From contig NZ_CP106738.1 of assembly GCF_025639885.1 (NCBI RefSeq), positions 248,001-312,000 of the forward strand: a DNA stretch of 64,000 nt. Direction: 5' to 3'. This document shows positions 26,091 through 35,575 of this stretch, one piece after another. Every line of letters starts with the position of its first letter. Positions within the stretch are counted from its first letter, which is position 1. The position numbers and the translations under genes were made by a program. The notes under the pieces were generated by a model that was not told the DNA's origin, made no database searches, and was given only the letters and a program-made list of their open reading frames with translations. The stretch is from Roseovarius pelagicus (GTDB taxonomy: Bacteria; Pseudomonadota; Alphaproteobacteria; Rhodobacterales; Rhodobacteraceae).

Positions 26091-27191
26091 TTGGCAGACC
26101 GGACCCCACGATTGGAGATCAAGAACCTCGTCCGCCGTTATGACGGGCGCGTGGTGGTCGATGATGTGTCGCTCAAGGTGTATCCGGGGCAGGTGACTTG
26201 TCTTCTGGGTCCCTCGGGTTGCGGCAAGTCCACCACGCTGCGAATGATCGCAGGTGTCGAGATGCAAGATTCGGGCGAGATTTGGGTTGATGGCAAGCTG
26301 GTGTGCGACACTGTTACCCGTGTGCCGCCCGAACGCCGCAATATTGGCCTGATGTTTCAGGATTTTGCACTCTTTCCGCATTTGTCGGTGTTTGAAAACG
26401 TCGGTTTCGGCCTCGGTGGTGACCGGGCCAAGCGCGCCGCACGCATCCGAGAGATGTTGGTCCGAGTCGGCCTTGCCCGGTTCGAGACATCACTGCCGCA
26501 CGAGTTGTCAGGAGGAGAGCAACAACGAGTGGCACTTGCGCGTGCGCTGGCACCGCGCCCACGTATTATGCTGATGGACGAGCCGTTCTCGGGTCTAGAC
26601 AACCGCCTGCGTGATGGTATTCGTGACGAAACGCTGGATATCCTGCGTGAAGAGGACGCGGCCGTTCTGCTGGTTACGCACGAGCCGGACGAGGCGATGC
26701 GGATGGCTGATGAAATTGCATTGATGCGCGCGGGTCAGATTGTGCAACAGGGTGCGCCTTATAATATATATAATGCGCCAGTAGATCGTGACTCTGTATC
26801 ATTCTTTAGTGATATCAACGTGATACGTGGCGTCGTTCAGGGGGCGTTGACCGACACGCCCTTTGGTCAGTTTCTTACGCCTGGCGTCCCGGACGGACAG
26901 GCCGTTGATATCGTGATCCGACCGCAACATATTAAAATTGACTTTGATCGGCAGGGGCGCGGACCGAACCCGACGCCCGGCGATGGCACTCCTGCGCTTG
27001 GCGTGGTTCAGCGTGCGCGCTTCATGGGTTCCGAGAGCCTCGTTGAATTCAAGATGGCGCATGACGGGTCGATCCTGCGCGCAACTGTGCCCAATGTATT
27101 TTTGCCATCCGAAGGGCAGAATTTGTGGCTGATGATCCGGCGTGATCGGTGCTTTGTGTTCCCCGCTCGACAGGGTACCAGTACGGCTTGA
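26091..27191 (+). CDS. ABC transporter ATP-binding protein (FbpC/PotA-like), orphan
   Basis: I choose the TTG at 26091 because AAGGA lies six bases upstream; an earlier TTG at 26058 is also in frame. The 366-residue protein has Walker A LLGPSGCGKST, signature LSGGEQQRVALARAL, Walker B IMLMDEPFSGLD, H-loop VTHEPDEAMRMAD, and a C-terminal TOBE region (about 270 on). FQDFALFPHLSVFENVGFGL is typical of the iron(III)/polyamine/sugar CUT-type ATPases. No permease or binding-protein gene is next to it, so it may serve a transporter encoded elsewhere. Confidence 0.83.
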   Translation: MADRTPRLEIKNLVRRYDGRVVVDDVSLKVYPGQVTCLLGPSGCGKSTTLRMIAGVEMQDSGEIWVDGKLVCDTVTRVPPERRNIGLMFQDFALFPHLSVFENVGFGLGGDRAKRAARIREMLVRVGLARFETSLPHELSGGEQQRVALARALAPRPRIMLMDEPFSGLDNRLRDGIRDETLDILREEDAAVLLVTHEPDEAMRMADEIALMRAGQIVQQGAPYNIYNAPVDRDSVSFFSDINVIRGVVQGALTDTPFGQFLTPGVPDGQAVDIVIRPQHIKIDFDRQGRGPNPTPGDGTPALGVVQRARFMGSESLVEFKMAHDGSILRATVPNVFLPSEGQNLWLMIRRDRCFVFPARQGTSTA

Positions 27192-27321
27192 GCGCGCTGG
27201 TCGATAAAAATGACGGCGCAGCCGCGCTTTCGTTCTTTTAACCTGCGTGCGGAGCGATTAGATACTATTGACGAAATTCCCGGGGTAAATGTGACACCGC
27301 CCCGAGACAGGGAGAATACGC

Positions 27322-27546
27322 ATGCTGAACAATATTGGCCTTCCGGGCATCCTGCTCATAGCTGTTGTCGTGCTGGTCCTTTTCGGACGCGGCAAGATTT
27401 CATCGCTTATGGGCGAAGTGGGCAAGGGGATCACCTCGTTCAAGAAGGGCATCAACGACGGCAACAAAGAGCTGGAAGATGCCGCGAATGAATCCGGTGA
27501 TGATGCCAAGGACGTGACGCCCGAAACCGAAAAAGACAAGGTCTGA
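27322..27546 (+). CDS. tatA: Sec-independent translocase subunit TatA
   Basis: The 74-residue protein has a short periplasmic N-terminus, one membrane helix ([13 protein letters not shown]), the conserved FGRGKI hinge, and an amphipathic helix ([18 protein letters not shown]) followed by an acidic tail. This is the standard TatA layout. GGGAG precedes the start. It forms the pore component of the twin-arginine export system, which would export the Tat-signal protein at 240-1943. tatB follows after 7 bp. Confidence 0.95.
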   Translation: MLNNIGLPGILLIAVVVLVLFGRGKISSLMGEVGKGITSFKKGINDGNKELEDAANESGDDAKDVTPETEKDKV

Positions 27547-27553
27547 ACGTCAT

Positions 27554-28159
27554 ATGTTCGACCTTGGGTGGACAGAGCTGCTGGTGATTGGCATCGTGGC
27601 GTTGATCGTCGTGGGGCCCAAAGATCTGCCGGGAATGTTCCGCACAGTTGGCAAGTTCGTCGGCAAGGCCAAGGGCATGGCGCGCGAGTTTTCCAAGGCG
27701 ATGAACGACGCAGCGGACGAAGCGGGCGTCAAGGACGTCAGCGATACTCTGCGCAAGGCCACGAACCCGGTCAGTTCTGCCATGTCCGAGGTACGCAAGA
27801 CCACGGAAAGCTTTACGCAGGCGACCCGGGACGCGGGCAAGCCCAAGCTGAGTGCAGAACGGCAGGAAGCGGCAGATAAAATTCGCGAAAAGACTGCGGC
27901 GAAAGCCACCGAACGCAAGGCAGCAGAGGCTGCGGCTGCCGAGAAGGAAGCCAAAGCCACCAAGGCGAAACCGACCAAGACGGCCACCGCGAAGCAGCCC
28001 AAAGCCACGTCCACAGCGACCAAGAAGCCAGCGGCGCGCAAATCGCCTGCTAAGACGTCTGCGAAGTCGACCGCAGCCAAACCCGCGGCCAAAAAACCTG
28101 CTGCGCAAAAGACCGCTACCAAGCCCGCGACGAAAAAAGCGGCTAAGGACAAGGCATGA
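27554..28159 (+). CDS. tatB: Sec-independent translocase subunit TatB
   Basis: The N-terminus MFDLGWTELLVIGIVALIVVGPKDLP is diagnostic of TatB, with the conserved membrane Glu and the GPK(D/E)LP hinge. An amphipathic helix follows to about residue 60. From about residue 110 the protein has a long Lys/Ala/Thr-rich tail built of AKxx and PAAKKPA-like units, resembling histone-like tails. TatB binds signal peptides together with TatC. Its stop overlaps the tatC start by 4 bp. Confidence 0.95.
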   Translation: MFDLGWTELLVIGIVALIVVGPKDLPGMFRTVGKFVGKAKGMAREFSKAMNDAADEAGVKDVSDTLRKATNPVSSAMSEVRKTTESFTQATRDAGKPKLSAERQEAADKIREKTAAKATERKAAEAAAAEKEAKATKAKPTKTATAKQPKATSTATKKPAARKSPAKTSAKSTAAKPAAKKPAAQKTATKPATKKAAKDKA

Positions 28160-29067
28160 GCAACGTCGACGAAATCGAAGACAGCAGCGCACCGCTGATC
28201 GAGCATCTGGCGGAACTGCGCACAAGGCTGATCCGGTCCGTAGTTGCGTTTCTCATCGGCATGATCATCTGCTTTACCGTAGCGACACCGATCTTTAACT
28301 TCCTGACGGCACCGCTCTGTTCGGTGCTGGCCGATCGGGGGCAAGACTGCGACCTGATCTTTATTTCGCCTCAGGAAGGCTTCTTTGTTGCGATCAAGGT
28401 ATCGCTCTTGGGCGGTTTCATCCTTGGTTTTCCCTACATTGCCAACCAGATGTGGCGCTTTGTGGCTCCGGGTTTGTACAAGACAGAGAAGGGCGCATTT
28501 CTACCCTTCCTCATCGCGTCACCCTTCATGTTCATACTTGGCGCCAGCTTTGCGTTCTACGTGGTAACGCCGCTGGCCTATGACTTCTTTCTGGGGTTCC
28601 AGCAGTTCGGCTCTGGTGGCGAGGCCATCGAGGGCGTACAGGGACCTGCGCCGCTTAGTGTCGTGTTTCAGGGATCTGCCCAAGAGTATCTCAACCTGAC
28701 GATTAAGTTCATCGTCGCTTTTGGTTTGTGTTTCCAACTGCCCGTGTTGCTGACGCTGATGGGCAAGGCCGGTCTGGTCGGTGCCGAAGGACTAAAGGCT
28801 GTGCGTAAATACGCAGTGGTCGGCATTCTGGTGCTGGCCGCGCTGGTCACGCCACCGGATGTCATCACCCAAGTGATCCTCTTTGTGGTGGTTTACGGTC
28901 TCTATGAGATTTCGATCTTCCTCGTCCGGCGCGTAGAGCAAAAGCGCGAGGCCAAGCTGCGCGCAGAGGGCCTGTGGTTTGATGACGACGATGATATCGA
29001 AATGCCCGACGATGAGACGCATCCAGAGGATGTTTCGGACGAGACCGATCAGGACCCACGCCCATGA
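28156..29067 (+). CDS. tatC: Sec-independent translocase subunit TatC
   Basis: The 303-residue protein has six membrane helices and the hallmark IEHLAELRTRLIRS start, FISPQEGFFVAIKVSLLGGF, and FGLCFQLPVLL motifs. TatC recognises the twin-arginine pair. The C-terminal 45 residues are unusually acidic (DDDDDIEMPDDETHPEDVSDETD), a cytoplasmic extension beyond the family core. Its stop overlaps the next start (ATGA), so a DUF815 ATPase is translated directly from the tat message. Confidence 0.96.
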   Translation: MSNVDEIEDSSAPLIEHLAELRTRLIRSVVAFLIGMIICFTVATPIFNFLTAPLCSVLADRGQDCDLIFISPQEGFFVAIKVSLLGGFILGFPYIANQMWRFVAPGLYKTEKGAFLPFLIASPFMFILGASFAFYVVTPLAYDFFLGFQQFGSGGEAIEGVQGPAPLSVVFQGSAQEYLNLTIKFIVAFGLCFQLPVLLTLMGKAGLVGAEGLKAVRKYAVVGILVLAALVTPPDVITQVILFVVVYGLYEISIFLVRRVEQKREAKLRAEGLWFDDDDDIEMPDDETHPEDVSDETDQDPRP

Positions 29068-29906
29068 GTGATCCGCTAGAACGGATCGCCGCGGCGCTGG
29101 AACGGGTCAGCCCACCGCCGTTTGACGCGCCGGATTTCGCTGATGCAGATGCCTTTGTCTGGCACGTAGCACCTGACCGGCTGGAGCCGGTGCCGCATGT
29201 TTCGCGGGTCGACATGGGCCTGCTGCTGGGGGTGGATCGCTCGCGCGACACGCTGCTTGAAAACACCCGCCAGTTTGCGCGCGGGCTGCCTGCGAATAAC
29301 GCGCTTCTCTGGGGCGCGCGGGGCATGGGGAAATCCAGCCTTGTCAAAGCGGTACATGCGGCTGTTGTCGCAGAGGGCGCACCCCTCAAAATCGTGGAAC
29401 TGCAACGCGAAGACCTGACCAGCGTCACGCGTCTTCTGGCGCTGCTGCGCTCCAGTGATGCGCGATTTGTACTCTTTTGCGACGATCTCAGCTTTAGCCA
29501 TGATGACCAACATTACAAATCGCTTAAGGCGGTATTGGATGGCGGAATCGAAGGGCGACCTGAGAATGTGGTGTTCTATGCCACGTCAAACCGCCGCCAC
29601 CTTATGCCGCGCGACATGATTGAAAATGAACGTTCCAGCGCGATCAGTCCTAGCGAAGCAACCGAAGAAAAAGTGTCGCTTAGCGACCGCTTCGGTCTTT
29701 GGCTCGGCTTTCATCCTTGCGGGCAGGACGAATATCTGGCGATGATCCGGGGCTATTGTGATGCTTATGGCATCTACATTGACGATGAAGCCTTGCGCGC
29801 CGAAGCGATCGAGTGGCAAGCGACCCGAGGCGCGCGTTCGGGGCGAGTTGCGTGGCAATATGTCACCGACTTGGCCGGGCGACGCGGCATAGCGATTCCA
29901 ACCTGA
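29064..29906 (+). CDS. DUF815-family AAA+ ATPase
   Basis: The 280-residue protein has Walker A LLWGARGMGKSSLVKA (about 80-95), Walker B FVLFCDDLSF, a sensor-1-like VVFYATSNRRHLMP, and an arginine-rich LSDRFGLWLGF segment. This is the DUF815 pattern, a conserved AAA+ group of unknown role. It is coupled to tatC by a 4-bp overlap and ends the operon. The link with protein export is positional only. Confidence 0.87.
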   Translation: MSDPLERIAAALERVSPPPFDAPDFADADAFVWHVAPDRLEPVPHVSRVDMGLLLGVDRSRDTLLENTRQFARGLPANNALLWGARGMGKSSLVKAVHAAVVAEGAPLKIVELQREDLTSVTRLLALLRSSDARFVLFCDDLSFSHDDQHYKSLKAVLDGGIEGRPENVVFYATSNRRHLMPRDMIENERSSAISPSEATEEKVSLSDRFGLWLGFHPCGQDEYLAMIRGYCDAYGIYIDDEALRAEAIEWQATRGARSGRVAWQYVTDLAGRRGIAIPT

Positions 29907-29971
29907 TTATCCGCCTCATGCGCGATCAGAGCCCCCTACGGCGGGCAGGGCGTTTCGGTCCGTAAGGGCTT

Positions 29972-29987
29972 AACGCTCTTGGGCGTT
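29972..29987 (+). terminator. Possible terminator of the tat operon
   Basis: AACGC-N6-GCGTT hairpin 66 bp after the DUF815 stop, followed by a T-rich stretch (CGTTTGTTTT). The stem is short, so this is a weak call. Confidence 0.35.
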
Positions 29988-30030
29988 GATCGTTTGTTTT
30001 CGACAGATTGCAGCCTGAAACATTCAGCAA

Positions 30031-31212
30031 TTACTCAGTCAGATATGGTACCGGGTCCAGGCTTTCGAACCCATCGCGCACTTCGAAATGGACTGCGCCA
30101 GAGCCTGAGCTGCCTGCCTTTGCTAGTGTATCACCACGGCTCACCTTATCTCCGGTCTCGACCGTGACACTTTCGACATTCGAATAAACGGTCATCAGAT
30201 TGTTATCGTGGCGGATCACGATGATAGATGTCCCGCTTGTTTCTGCGCCAATGTGCGCGATCGTCCCCTTGGCTGCCGATTTGACGGCTGTGCCGGGGGT
30301 GGCCGCGATGTCGATACCTTCGTTCTTGCCTTTGGAGTAGGCGCGCACGATGTCGCCGCGCACGGGATAGCTCATACGGGCTTTGCTCTTCTTGGTTTGG
30401 GTCGCACCAAGGTCGGGCGCATCACCCGGCTTTGTCTTTGGGGTTGAGATGTTGGTGACCGGGGTCGTGTCATCCTCTGGCAGCGGCTTTTCGGCACTTG
30501 GCGGCTCTGGCGTCGGCGATCCGACCCCCGGCGGCTCGGTCTGAGGCACCTCAGTCGCGTCAAATGGCTTGCCGACTTCGCCGGGCAAGGCGACAGGGAT
30601 CAACAGATATTGTCCCTCACGTACACCAAAGTCAGAGCCCAGCCCGTTCCAGTCCGCGAGGCTGCGGATCGAGACATTATAGAGCCGCGCAATGGTATAG
30701 GCGGTCTCACCGCGTGCCACCTTGTGGCGAACCGGTTCTGCGCCGGTCTGCGGGGCAGGTTCCAGCGTGCTGGTCTCGACTTTGTTCTTGTCGGCCTTGT
30801 CTATGGCACCACCAGCGATGGTCGCTATATCCACACCACCGGGTTGGATCGGACCGCCTGCCGGTTCGGCAACACGACGGGGCAGGGCAACCACTTCGCC
30901 GCGACGGAGGTTGTCATCGGGTGAAATCCCGTTGAACCGGCCCAGTTCGGCGGCATCAATGCCGATTCGGGCCGCGAGGGTGGCTAAGGTATCACCACGC
31001 CGCGCGATTGCGACCTGATACCCCGGATAAGAGATGATTCCACGGCTATCCGGTTCCGGCCGATTGGCGGTCGCGGTGCGGGCCGCTTCGGCGGTATCCA
31101 GCCCATTGCCGATCCCCCCGCGCATATCAAAGTCGAGCGGACCATCACAGGCACCCAGAACCAGCGCTGCGGTGCCGGCCAAGAGCATGGCGGGGCGTTT
31201 GGAAAAACTCAT
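30031..31212 (-). CDS. nlpD: LysM/LytM-domain murein hydrolase activator, NlpD-like
   Basis: The 393-residue lipoprotein-like product has an N-terminal hydrophobic segment ending LVLGAC (lipobox, Cys about 21), two LysM domains (about 68-115 and 160-208), a Pro/Thr-rich linker and a C-terminal M23/LytM domain. The metal ligands are altered: HxGxD is NEGID, the catalytic HxH is AVHFE, and the YxH loop reads YSN. It is therefore probably an amidase activator like E. coli NlpD or EnvC, not a peptidase. It is downstream of surE and pcm, the same neighbourhood as in E. coli. Confidence 0.88.
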   Translation of the reverse strand: MSFSKRPAMLLAGTAALVLGACDGPLDFDMRGGIGNGLDTAEAARTATANRPEPDSRGIISYPGYQVAIARRGDTLATLAARIGIDAAELGRFNGISPDDNLRRGEVVALPRRVAEPAGGPIQPGGVDIATIAGGAIDKADKNKVETSTLEPAPQTGAEPVRHKVARGETAYTIARLYNVSIRSLADWNGLGSDFGVREGQYLLIPVALPGEVGKPFDATEVPQTEPPGVGSPTPEPPSAEKPLPEDDTTPVTNISTPKTKPGDAPDLGATQTKKSKARMSYPVRGDIVRAYSKGKNEGIDIAATPGTAVKSAAKGTIAHIGAETSGTSIIVIRHDNNLMTVYSNVESVTVETGDKVSRGDTLAKAGSSGSGAVHFEVRDGFESLDPVPYLTE

Positions 31213-31274
31213 CTCGATCGCGTCCTCATCATCTGCCCCTTATGCGCCGGGGCTTTGTCTTAGATACTCATACA

Positions 31275-31931
31275 TTAGGCCGTATCGCGGCCTAAACCCT
31301 CGACCAGCGGCACAAATCGCACCGGTCGCAGCTCGTCATAGTCAAAGCCGTCCGCGCTACGCGTCACTCGGATCAGGCTTTGCACGGCGTCGGACTGTCC
31401 AACCGGCACGACCATGATACCCCCGATTTTGAGTTGCGCCAAGAGTGGTCCGGGGGGATCCTCGGCGGCGGCGGTCACGATGATACGATCAAACGGCGCC
31501 TGATCGGGTAAACCAAAGCTGCCGTCAGCCGTGAGGGCGGTGATGTTGGTCAAATCCAGCGCGCGAAAAATTTCGCTGGCTTCGCGCACCAGACGTTTGT
31601 GCCGGTCCACAGTATAGACCCGTCGCGCTAACTGGCTAAGGATTGCCGCCTGATAGCCAGAACCAGTGCCGACCTCCAGAACCTTGTCACGAGGACTGAG
31701 TTTCAACGCTTGGGTCATCAAGGCCACGACCGATGGTTGGCTGATTGTCTGCCCACAGGCAATGGGCAGCGGCATGTCCTCATAGGCGCGGTCGGCGAAA
31801 TAGCCGCGAATAAATGGCCCGCGGTCGATCTTTTCCATCGCGCCCAACACGCGCGCGTCCGTCACCCCCTTGGAGCGCAGCGCGAAGAGGAACTGCATTT
31901 TGCGTTCGGCGATCTGGTCGGGGCCGGTCAT
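31275..31931 (-). CDS. pcm: Protein-L-isoaspartate O-methyltransferase
   Basis: The 218-residue protein contains [54 protein letters not shown] (SAM-binding motif I) and [14 protein letters not shown], all characteristic of PCMT. It repairs isoaspartyl residues in aged proteins using SAM. The start overlaps the surE stop by 4 bp, giving the conserved surE-pcm-nlpD order. Confidence 0.95.
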   Translation of the reverse strand: MTGPDQIAERKMQFLFALRSKGVTDARVLGAMEKIDRGPFIRGYFADRAYEDMPLPIACGQTISQPSVVALMTQALKLSPRDKVLEVGTGSGYQAAILSQLARRVYTVDRHKRLVREASEIFRALDLTNITALTADGSFGLPDQAPFDRIIVTAAAEDPPGPLLAQLKIGGIMVVPVGQSDAVQSLIRVTRSADGFDYDELRPVRFVPLVEGLGRDTA

Positions 31932-32710
31932 TCGATGGCCTTCAGCGGCTCCAGGATATCATGGGCCGTCAGATCGGCCCGCATCGGCGTGACCGAAATG
32001 TAGCCTTTGAGGTTCATGTCAGCGTCGGACCCTTCTGACGTTGGCTGGCTCTGTGGTGCGCCGGTGATCCACAAGAACCGACGCCCCGAAGGTGACGTAT
32101 GCGGCTGCACGCCAAAGCCCATGTCGCGACGGAACCCCTGCCGCGTGGCGCGCAGGCCTTTGACGGCGTCGCCGGGCACGGGGGGGAAGTTTACATTGTA
32201 GAAGATACCATAGTCGTCTTGTGTCCAGACACCCTTTTCCAACAAACGTTGAACCGTCGTCAGACCATGCTGACGGGAGGCATCAAACTGATCGTCCAAA
32301 TCGCGGTTGTCGGGGCCGTAATACTGGCTGAGCGCGATTGCGGGCACGCCTTGCAGGGCAGCCTCCATTGCGGCGCCCAGAGTACCCGAATACACCGCGT
32401 TCTCGGCCGAGTTGTTTCCGCGGTTGACGCCCGACAACACCAGATCGGGACGTTTATCCTTCATGATGTCATGCAGGCCGGCCAGAACACAATCGGCGGG
32501 GCTGCCTTGTACCGCGTAGCGTCGTGTAGCCATCTGACTGACCATCATCGGCTGCGTGTAGGAGATGCAGTGCCCGACGCCTGACTGCTCGAATGCAGGG
32601 GCGACAGTCCACACCTCGCCGCTCGGACCCGCAAGCCCCGAAGCAATCTCTTGCATGACCTCTAGGCCCGGTGCGTTGATACCGTCGTCATTGGTGATGA
32701 GAATGCGCAA
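31928..32710 (-). CDS. surE: 5'/3'-nucleotidase SurE
   Basis: The start is a TTG at 32710 with AGGAG eight bases upstream, giving [15 protein letters not shown] at the right place; the open frame extends upstream but adds 31 unrelated residues. The 260-residue protein has the metal-binding [12 protein letters not shown], and [11 protein letters not shown] motifs of SurE. It dephosphorylates nucleoside monophosphates and acts in stationary-phase survival. It leads the surE-pcm-nlpD unit. Confidence 0.94.
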   Translation of the reverse strand: MRILITNDDGINAPGLEVMQEIASGLAGPSGEVWTVAPAFEQSGVGHCISYTQPMMVSQMATRRYAVQGSPADCVLAGLHDIMKDKRPDLVLSGVNRGNNSAENAVYSGTLGAAMEAALQGVPAIALSQYYGPDNRDLDDQFDASRQHGLTTVQRLLEKGVWTQDDYGIFYNVNFPPVPGDAVKGLRATRQGFRRDMGFGVQPHTSPSGRRFLWITGAPQSQPTSEGSDADMNLKGYISVTPMRADLTAHDILEPLKAIE

Positions 32711-32807
32711 ATGTCCGCTCCTGACAGCCGTTCGGCGTGGCTTTCGCCTTGTGTAGCGGGCAGGGGGCAGGCGGGCAAGCGGTTGCCCGCTTGGCGCAGA
32801 CATGAAT

Positions 32808-33461
32808 TCACTCGAGAAGCTCTAGCAGGCGGCGGGCTTCGGCACGTGGGTCGGTCAGATCATCACGGGTTTCGCCGGGATGGAACCGGGCGCGTGTGGC
32901 TGTCGGCATCGGTGCTGGGTTGACGATATGCACGCGTGGTCCGGTGCGCGATGTCTCGGACTGCCACGACCGCGCCAAAGCGATTTGCGCGGCCTTGGTT
33001 GCACCATAGGCGCCGTAAAACGTATCGCCTGCCTTAACGTCCTCGAAAAACATCGCTTGGCCGCTGTCGCCCAGCAAGGGTGCAATGAACGGAATCAGTT
33101 GTCCTGTGGCTGTAACGTTGCATGCCACGGATTTATCCCAGTCGCGCGCATCTAGATGCGCCGTCAGCGTAAGCGGTGCGGCGTGAACCGCCGTATGAAC
33201 CCATAGTGCGATACTGCCCCAGCGATCATGAATCGAACGGCACAGCTGACGCATTGCATCGGGATTGGTGATGTCCATCGGGGCCAGTGTCGCACTATGC
33301 CCGGCAGCCTGAATGCGGTCATCAAGCTCTTCCAGCGCGCCGGTGGTACGGGCCACGGCAACGATGTGATACTGCGCTGCCAGTTCTTCGGCCAGTGCCG
33401 CACCGAGGCCGCGCGAGGCGCCGGTGATCAGTGCGACGGGGGTGGTGGTGTCTTTGGTCAT
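32808..33461 (-). CDS. SDR-family oxidoreductase
   Basis: The 217-residue protein has the cofactor motif TGASRGLG, a catalytic YGATK (YxxxK) and a preceding FFEDVKAGD region with no clear serine at the usual place. It is shorter than typical 250-residue SDRs and its NNAG motif is replaced by VHTAVHA. It is probably a conserved NAD(P)-dependent reductase of unknown substrate. It is 97 bp upstream of surE on the same strand. Confidence 0.8.
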   Translation of the reverse strand: MTKDTTTPVALITGASRGLGAALAEELAAQYHIVAVARTTGALEELDDRIQAAGHSATLAPMDITNPDAMRQLCRSIHDRWGSIALWVHTAVHAAPLTLTAHLDARDWDKSVACNVTATGQLIPFIAPLLGDSGQAMFFEDVKAGDTFYGAYGATKAAQIALARSWQSETSRTGPRVHIVNPAPMPTATRARFHPGETRDDLTDPRAEARRLLELLE

Positions 33462-33519
33462 GCTGGGGGCTTTTCATCCCTTGGCGCGCAAATCAAGAGG
33501 CAAAAGTGCCCGTCTTGAG

Positions 33520-33789
33520 TCAGCCGCCCGGAATGAGCATGCGTTCAGTGCGCCCATTATGCATCAGGATCATCTGGCCCTGCTCGATGGCAGCCACAGT
33601 TTGCTTGCCGATCTGATCGCCGGGTTTGACCTGCACGATTTTACCCGTGCTGGATTTCACCAGTGCATAGGCGCGATTCTTGGCGGTGACGGTCCCGATC
33701 AGAACGGTGCCTGATGGTATCTGGACCTCTTGAGTCGCCGCGGTCTTGACCACCTGCGACGGTGTCGTGGTATCGCTGAAGTCTGTCAC
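33520..33789 (-). CDS. Small PilP/GspC-like pilus or secretion-type domain protein
   Basis: The GTG at 33789 follows GGGG at a good distance and starts VTDFSDTTTPSQ; the open frame reaches upstream to 33906 but without a ribosome site. The 89-residue product contains GTVTAKNRAYALVKSSTGKIVQVKPGDQIGKQTVAAIEQGQMILMHNGR in one block, a beta-barrel pattern like the HR domain of GspC or PilP. A full protein of those families would have a membrane anchor, which is missing here, so this may be a stand-alone or remnant domain. Function unknown. Confidence 0.55.
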   Translation of the reverse strand: MTDFSDTTTPSQVVKTAATQEVQIPSGTVLIGTVTAKNRAYALVKSSTGKIVQVKPGDQIGKQTVAAIEQGQMILMHNGRTERMLIPGG

Positions 33790-33951
33790 GTTATCCCCTT
33801 TCAAGGCGTGGTTCAGCGCGCCGTCTAGGCCCAAATACCGGCAGGTGAAAGGGGGGTGATAACGCATCGGCGGGTTAATGCCGCAACGCAGCATCAGCAG
33901 CGGCAAAGCGCCGCTGGCGATCTATGAACAACAGAATCCGGATTGCGTGGT

Positions 33952-35442
33952 TTATTCGGCGGCCTTCAACTCGAAACCCTTTTCGATCTGGTCGGAAGGT
34001 TTCACCGGGTATTCGCCAGAAAAACACGCATCGCAATACTGCGGACAGGATGCATCGCGGCCCGATGCCTCTCCTACAGCGCGGTACAGACCATCAAGCG
34101 AAATAAACCGCAGGCTATCCACCTGCAAATGATCGCGCATTTCGTCCTCTGACATGGTCGCGGCCAGCAGCTTTTCGCGCTTGGGCGTGTCCACACCATA
34201 GAAACAGGGCCAGGCGGTCGGCGGGGACGCGATACGGAAATGTACCTCTTTCGCACCGGCATCGAGGATCATTTCCTTGATCTTGCGGCTTGTGGTACCT
34301 CGCACGACGCTGTCATCGACGAGGATCACGCGCTTGTCCTTGATCAGGGCGCGGTTGACGTTCAGCTTGAGCCGAACCCCCATATTGCGGATCTGCTCTG
34401 TCGGTTCGATGAAGGTCCGACCCATATACTGGTTCCGGATGATACCCATCGCATAGGGAATGCCGGATTCGTGGCTAAAGCCGATGGCCGCAGGAGTGCC
34501 GCTATCAGGAACCGGGCAGACAATATCGGCCTCCACCGGGGCCTCGCGGGCCAGCTCAATCCCGATCTGGCGGCGTGTCTCATAGACGCTGCGCTGTCCG
34601 ATGATCGAATCCGGTCGGCTAAAGTAGACATGTTCGAAAATGCAGAACCGTGGTTTTTGCGGGCGGAAAGGAAAGTGGCTCTCAACACCATTGCCGTTGA
34701 TCACGACCATCTCGCCGGGGGCCACTTCGCGTACATATTTCGCGCCGATAATATCCAGCGCGCAGGTTTCTGAGCTGAGAACCCAGCCATCCGCCACTTG
34801 TCCCAGTACCAACGGACGCACACCCAGCGGATCACGCACTCCAATCAGCTTGGTACGGGTCATCGCGACCACCGAAAACGCACCTTCAACCCGGCGCAGT
34901 GCATCTTCCATCCTCTCTGGGATGGTACGCTGCAGTGAGCGGGCCATTAGATGGATGATACATTCACTGTCGGAATTGGACTGGAAAATGCTGCCGCGTT
35001 CGATCAGCTCTTTGCGCAGCGCGTCTGCATTGGTGATGTTACCGTTATGGGCAATTGCGGCACCTCCCATGGCAAATTCGCCAAAGAAGGGCTGCACATC
35101 GCGAATAACCGGGGCCTTGCCGCCAGACGTGGAGTATCGCACATGCCCGATGGCCAGCGGGCCGGGCAGCGTTTCCATCAGGCTTTGCTTGGTAAAGTTA
35201 TCGCGGACATAGCCGAATCGCCGGGCGCTGTTGAACCCGTGTTCGGGATGGTGGCAGACGATTCCGCCTGCCTCTTGGCCGCGGTGTTGCAGGGCGTGCA
35301 GGCCGAGTGCAACGAAATTGGCCGCATCCGTTACGCCGATCACGCCGAAAACGCCGCACTCTTCTTTTAGCTTATCCTCGTCGGCGGCGTCGCGCAGATA
35401 CGAGGAATCGAACGGGTGGGCAGGGGGCATGTGCTTGGACAA
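33952..35442 (-). CDS. purF: Amidophosphoribosyltransferase
   Basis: The 496-residue protein has a short propeptide before the catalytic Cys (KEECGVFGVIG, Cys about 29), the glutaminase motifs ALQHRGQEAGGI and GHVRYST, and the PRPP-binding VILVDDSVVRGTTS. SCPQYCDACFSGEYP near the C-terminus matches the [4Fe-4S] ligands of the B. subtilis-type enzyme. It makes 5-phosphoribosylamine, the first step of purine synthesis. It lies downstream of cvpA, as in many bacteria, here with a DMT gene between. Confidence 0.96.
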   Translation of the reverse strand: MSKHMPPAHPFDSSYLRDAADEDKLKEECGVFGVIGVTDAANFVALGLHALQHRGQEAGGIVCHHPEHGFNSARRFGYVRDNFTKQSLMETLPGPLAIGHVRYSTSGGKAPVIRDVQPFFGEFAMGGAAIAHNGNITNADALRKELIERGSIFQSNSDSECIIHLMARSLQRTIPERMEDALRRVEGAFSVVAMTRTKLIGVRDPLGVRPLVLGQVADGWVLSSETCALDIIGAKYVREVAPGEMVVINGNGVESHFPFRPQKPRFCIFEHVYFSRPDSIIGQRSVYETRRQIGIELAREAPVEADIVCPVPDSGTPAAIGFSHESGIPYAMGIIRNQYMGRTFIEPTEQIRNMGVRLKLNVNRALIKDKRVILVDDSVVRGTTSRKIKEMILDAGAKEVHFRIASPPTAWPCFYGVDTPKREKLLAATMSEDEMRDHLQVDSLRFISLDGLYRAVGEASGRDASCPQYCDACFSGEYPVKPSDQIEKGFELKAAE

Positions 35443-35575
35443 GGCGGGGCAACTCCGAATCCGATTGTCACCGATGCGTCACACATAGGCGCTGCGTTCC
35501 CGGTTGTCACCCGTTGATCCGCAGACAGTGCGCTTTGTGACATCCCCGCCGCAACGTCACCTTGTGCGACAGGTG

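Noticed and set aside
33896..33920. Hairpin AGCGGC-N5-GCCGCT after purF as a terminator
   Set aside because: No T-run follows on either strand, so it is not called.
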